The notes beneath the pieces were generated by a model. The model had not been told where the DNA came from, did no database searches, and saw nothing but the letters and a program-made list of their open reading frames with translations. The position numbers and the translations under genes are program-made. From an uncultured Roseburia sp. (GTDB lineage Bacteria > Bacillota > Clostridia > Lachnospirales > Lachnospiraceae), in the NCBI GenBank assembly GCA_947652855.1, contig CANTEO010000057.1, positions 1 through 16,978 on the forward strand: a stretch of DNA of 16,978 nucleotides, read 5' to 3'. Shown piece by piece: positions 14,692 to 16,978 of this stretch (position 1 is its first letter; the number at the start of each line of letters is the position of its first letter).

Positions 14692-16743
14692 ATGAAGAGG
14701 AGAAAAGGGGAAAAAAGAGGCGGACAGGAGAAAAAGAAGGTTGGAAAAAGCATTGCGGATGAAATTTTGGTTGAGATTGGAAGAAGCGTGCTGCTTGTTT
14801 TTGTCCTTGTCGCGATTGTAGCCATTTTGGTTGTCCGTTGGGCGGTTATGACTTCAAAGCAGACGGAGCTGACGCTGGACTCTCAAGCGGCGGCGAACCA
14901 ACTGGCGGGATATTTTGAGAAATATGCAAGGGGAGCTGAGCAATTGGCGGTAAACCCGGAGTTAAGGAAGGTGCTGGAAGAGACAAAGCCGGAGGATGAT
15001 ATTTTAAAAGCGGAGCATATGGACACGCTGTATGAAAATCTGGTAAACGTGGCCGGCACGGATACGGAGACGATCATGGCTGCATGGGCTTCTGATCTGG
15101 ATTCCAGCTCCCTAACGCAGTCGGACGGCTTTACGTCGGGCGATGACTGGGACATTACGGGGCGCGGGTGGTATCCCTGCATTGAGAATAAAGCTACGAT
15201 ACTGACAGAGCCGTATGTGGATTCCAGTACAGGAAAGCTGATCATTAGCGCGGCGGCGCCAGTGTATTCTTTGAAAGGAGAAGCGCTTGGAGCCGCAGGG
15301 ATGGATATTTCCCTGGATCATCTCATGCAGATCATGGGAGAATATAAGATTGGCAAAGAAGGGTATATATGGCTTCTGTCTAGCGAGGGGACGATTGTAT
15401 ATCATCCAAATGAAGAAATGATTCAGAAAAATATTGCGGATGTGGACATTTCTGAAAATGTAAAAGACGCGGTTGCGGCCGGGGAAGAGGCGTTTTTGAA
15501 ATACAAAGCCGGCGGCGCCACAAAATTCGGCGTGGTGCAGGCGGCGGGCGATACAGGTTACGTTGTCATTAGCAATTTGCCGGTTTCGGAATACTATTCG
15601 TTGCTTCTTTGGCTTCTTTTGGCGCTGGCCGTCATATTTATAGCGGGCTTGTTTGCAATCGCCATTCGAATCAAGAAAACGTCGTCCGGCCTGACAAGGC
15701 CAATTTTAGAGCTGAACGATACGGCGCAGCGGCTTGCGGCCGGAGATTTGAACGTCCAGGTTGCGGTTTCCTCGGATAATGAGATTGGCGAACTGGGGCG
15801 CTCGATCGAAAAGACAGTGGCAAGGCTGAAAAACTATATAGAATACATAGACGAGACGGCCAAGGTATTGCAGAGGATAGCGAGCGGGAAACTAAGCATA
15901 TCTTTAGAGCATGATTATGTGGGAGAGTTTCAAAAGCTGAAAACAGCCCTGATTGACATTTCGAATTCCATGAATGAAGTGATGACGGGAATCAATCACA
16001 GTTCGGATCAGGTGTTAGTGGGGGCGAACGAGCTGTCAAACGCTTCGCAGATTTTGGCGGAGGGAGCCAGCGCTCAGGCGGCTTCTGTCCAAGAGCTTGT
16101 GGCGACCACATCTTCTATTTCGGAACAGGTGCAAAAAAGCCGTGAGGACGCCAAAGCTTCTGCGGGCGCTACGGAAAAGGTTACGCAGATGATGGAACAC
16201 AGCCGGGGGAAAATGGACATGATGATGCAGGCTGTGGACAAGATTCACGAGACCTCACAGGAAGTGGTGAAGATTATTCAGACAATTGAAGAAATTGCCG
16301 ATCAGACCAACCTTCTTTCTTTAAATGCGTCTATAGAGGCTGCCCGCGCGGGCGAGGCGGGGAAGGGCTTTGCCGTTGTTGCGGATGAAATTGGCAAGCT
16401 GGCCCTGGAAAGCTCAAAAGCGGCCAATATGACGAGGGACTTGATAGGGGTTTCATTGGAGGAGATTGAAAAAGGAAATGCGATTGCCAAAGACGTCATG
16501 TCTTCTTTGGCGGAATCTGTGGCTGCGGTGGGACGCGTGAATCAGATGATTCAAAAGACGGCGGACAATGCCGCGGTGCAGGCGCAGAATGTGGAGCAGA
16601 TCCGTATCGGGGTGGAGGAGATTTCGCAAGGGGTGCAGGACAATTCCGCGGCGGCGCAGGAGACGTCCGCTACTTCTCAGGAATTGACTTCTCAGGCGAC
16701 GTTGCTGGACGAGATGGTACAGAGGTTTGAACTGAAAAAGTGA
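14692..16743 (+). CDS. Methyl-accepting chemotaxis protein with dCache sensor
   Basis: A 683-residue transmembrane chemoreceptor that would signal to CheA through CheW. After a very basic start (KRRKGEKRGGQEKKK) comes TM1 (about 28-53), an extracytoplasmic double-Cache domain (about 57-300), TM2 (304-325), a HAMP domain (about 330-385), a second HAMP-like stretch (IASGKLSISLEHDYVGEF), and the methylation and signalling coiled coil with the hairpin tip NLLSLNASIEAARAGEAGKG (540-559). The Cache domain has R158-G-W160-Y161, Y175-V-D177 and D205, matching most of the amino-acid-binding motif known from dCache_1AA receptors such as PctA; the first aromatic of that motif is W153 here rather than Tyr. 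The ligand is therefore probably an amino acid (inference). It ends FELKK with no CheR-tethering pentapeptide. Confidence 0.93.
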   Translation: MKRRKGEKRGGQEKKKVGKSIADEILVEIGRSVLLVFVLVAIVAILVVRWAVMTSKQTELTLDSQAAANQLAGYFEKYARGAEQLAVNPELRKVLEETKPEDDILKAEHMDTLYENLVNVAGTDTETIMAAWASDLDSSSLTQSDGFTSGDDWDITGRGWYPCIENKATILTEPYVDSSTGKLIISAAAPVYSLKGEALGAAGMDISLDHLMQIMGEYKIGKEGYIWLLSSEGTIVYHPNEEMIQKNIADVDISENVKDAVAAGEEAFLKYKAGGATKFGVVQAAGDTGYVVISNLPVSEYYSLLLWLLLALAVIFIAGLFAIAIRIKKTSSGLTRPILELNDTAQRLAAGDLNVQVAVSSDNEIGELGRSIEKTVARLKNYIEYIDETAKVLQRIASGKLSISLEHDYVGEFQKLKTALIDISNSMNEVMTGINHSSDQVLVGANELSNASQILAEGASAQAASVQELVATTSSISEQVQKSREDAKASAGATEKVTQMMEHSRGKMDMMMQAVDKIHETSQEVVKIIQTIEEIADQTNLLSLNASIEAARAGEAGKGFAVVADEIGKLALESSKAANMTRDLIGVSLEEIEKGNAIAKDVMSSLAESVAAVGRVNQMIQKTADNAAVQAQNVEQIRIGVEEISQGVQDNSAAAQETSATSQELTSQATLLDEMVQRFELKK

Positions 16744-16808
16744 TGGCGGGAATGCTGTTTTCAATGCTCTTTGACGGGCAGGCTGAAAATCCATTTGCGC
16801 GATATGCT

Positions 16809-16825
16809 TTGGCGTAAAACGCCAG
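16809..16825. other. Small hairpin downstream of the chemoreceptor gene
   Basis: TTGGCGT (16809-16815) pairs with ACGCCAG (16819-16825), with one G-T pair, around an AAA loop. No T tract follows on either strand, so I do not call it a terminator. The rest of the 16744-16859 spacer shows no gene. Confidence 0.3.
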
Positions 16826-16859
16826 GCTGGAAAAGAACGCGAAAAAAGATAAAAAGCTG

Positions 16860-16889
16860 TTGACAAATGCACTAAGGCTGTGCTAGAAT
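16860..16889 (+). promoter_or_regulatory. Strong promoter of tRNA-Ser
   Basis: A consensus TTGACA (16860-16865) and TAGAAT (16884-16889) with TGC just before the -10 (extended -10) are 18 bp apart. The A-rich stretch at 16831-16857 resembles an UP element. The expected start is near 16896, about 30 nt before the mature tRNA. This layout is typical of stable-RNA promoters. Confidence 0.85.
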
Positions 16890-16922
16890 AATCCTTGCGC
16901 TGATTCAGAGTGCATTTGTCAA
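16860..16922. repeat. Perfect 14-bp inverted repeat around the tRNA-Ser promoter
   Basis: TTGACAAATGCACT (16860-16873) and AGTGCATTTGTCAA (16909-16922) are exact inverted copies 35 bp apart. The left arm contains the -35 box; the right arm ends 5 bp before the tRNA. Only the right arm would be in a transcript from this promoter. Confidence 0.85.
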
Positions 16923-16927
16923 AATAT

Positions 16928-16978
16928 GGAGAAGTATCGAAGTGGTCATAACGAGGCGGTCTTGAAAACCGTTTGTCC
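16928..16978 (+). tRNA. tRNA-Ser (anticodon TGA), 5' part only
   Basis: The window ends inside this gene. The acceptor 5' strand is GGAGAAG (16928-16934). The D stem pairs 16937-16939 with 16952-16954. The anticodon stem pairs 16956-16960 with 16968-16972 around the loop CTTGAAA (16961-16967), giving anticodon TGA at 16963-16965, which reads UCA (Ser). The bases after the stem fit the start of the long variable arm of a serine tRNA. Confidence 0.92.

Noticed and set aside
16809..16825. Terminator of the chemoreceptor gene
   Set aside because: The stem is short with a three-base loop and no T tract follows.
16453..16872. A 139-codon - strand reading frame at the end of the chemoreceptor gene
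   Set aside because: Mostly antisense to the conserved signalling domain; low-complexity His/Leu/Arg composition typical of a shadow frame.
1..16978. CRISPR arrays, insertion sequences or prophage genes
   Set aside because: No regularly spaced direct repeats, no transposase or integrase, and no terminal repeats beyond the local inverted repeats described.

Overview
The window looks like a chromosomal segment of a gut Firmicute, most likely a member of Clostridia/Lachnospiraceae. Evidence: moderate GC with purine-rich coding strands, strong AGGAGG-type ribosome binding sites, sigma-A promoters of the TTGACA/TATAAT type, a tRNA gene without an encoded CCA end, a secreted protein with a BspA-like leucine-rich C-terminus, and a conserved t6A-modification operon. 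I cannot name a species. Almost all genes lie on the + strand.

Left part (1-4681). The window opens inside a tRNA-Gln(CUG) gene closed by a rho-independent terminator. Three tightly packed + strand genes follow: an acyl-ACP thioesterase, a CvfB-type S1 RNA-binding protein and thioredoxin reductase. A LUD-domain protein on the - strand converges on trxB, and the two stop codons share one TTAA. A divergent promoter region then leads to a secreted SH3b-SH3b-NlpC/P60 cell-wall hydrolase with its own near-consensus promoter and a perfect 11-bp terminator.

Middle part (4682-9135). About 500 bp without a convincing gene carry a dense cluster of DnaA-box-like 9-mers (ten sites at 8/9 or better to TTWTNCACA within 333 bp). 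This is the most unusual non-coding signal in the window. It lies upstream of the promoter for a 1318-residue secreted enzyme. That enzyme's right-handed beta-helix carries the signature acidic residues I recall for glycoside hydrolase family 110 (alpha-1,3-galactosidase, the blood-group-B-cleaving family), followed by Ig-like, concanavalin-like and BspA-type LRR modules.

Right part (9136-16978). A compact run follows: a YcxB-like membrane protein, tsaE, tsaB, rimI, RNase Z, an anchored protein of unknown function, tsaD and ispD. Most of these genes overlap by 1-20 nt. TsaB, TsaD and TsaE together make N6-threonylcarbamoyladenosine on tRNA, RimI is their usual neighbour, and RNase Z matures the 3' ends of tRNAs without encoded CCA, so the run is largely a tRNA-maturation operon. 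A methyl-accepting chemotaxis protein with an amino-acid-type dCache sensor has its own promoter. The window ends in the 5' half of tRNA-Ser(UGA), whose strong promoter lies inside a perfect 14-bp inverted repeat.
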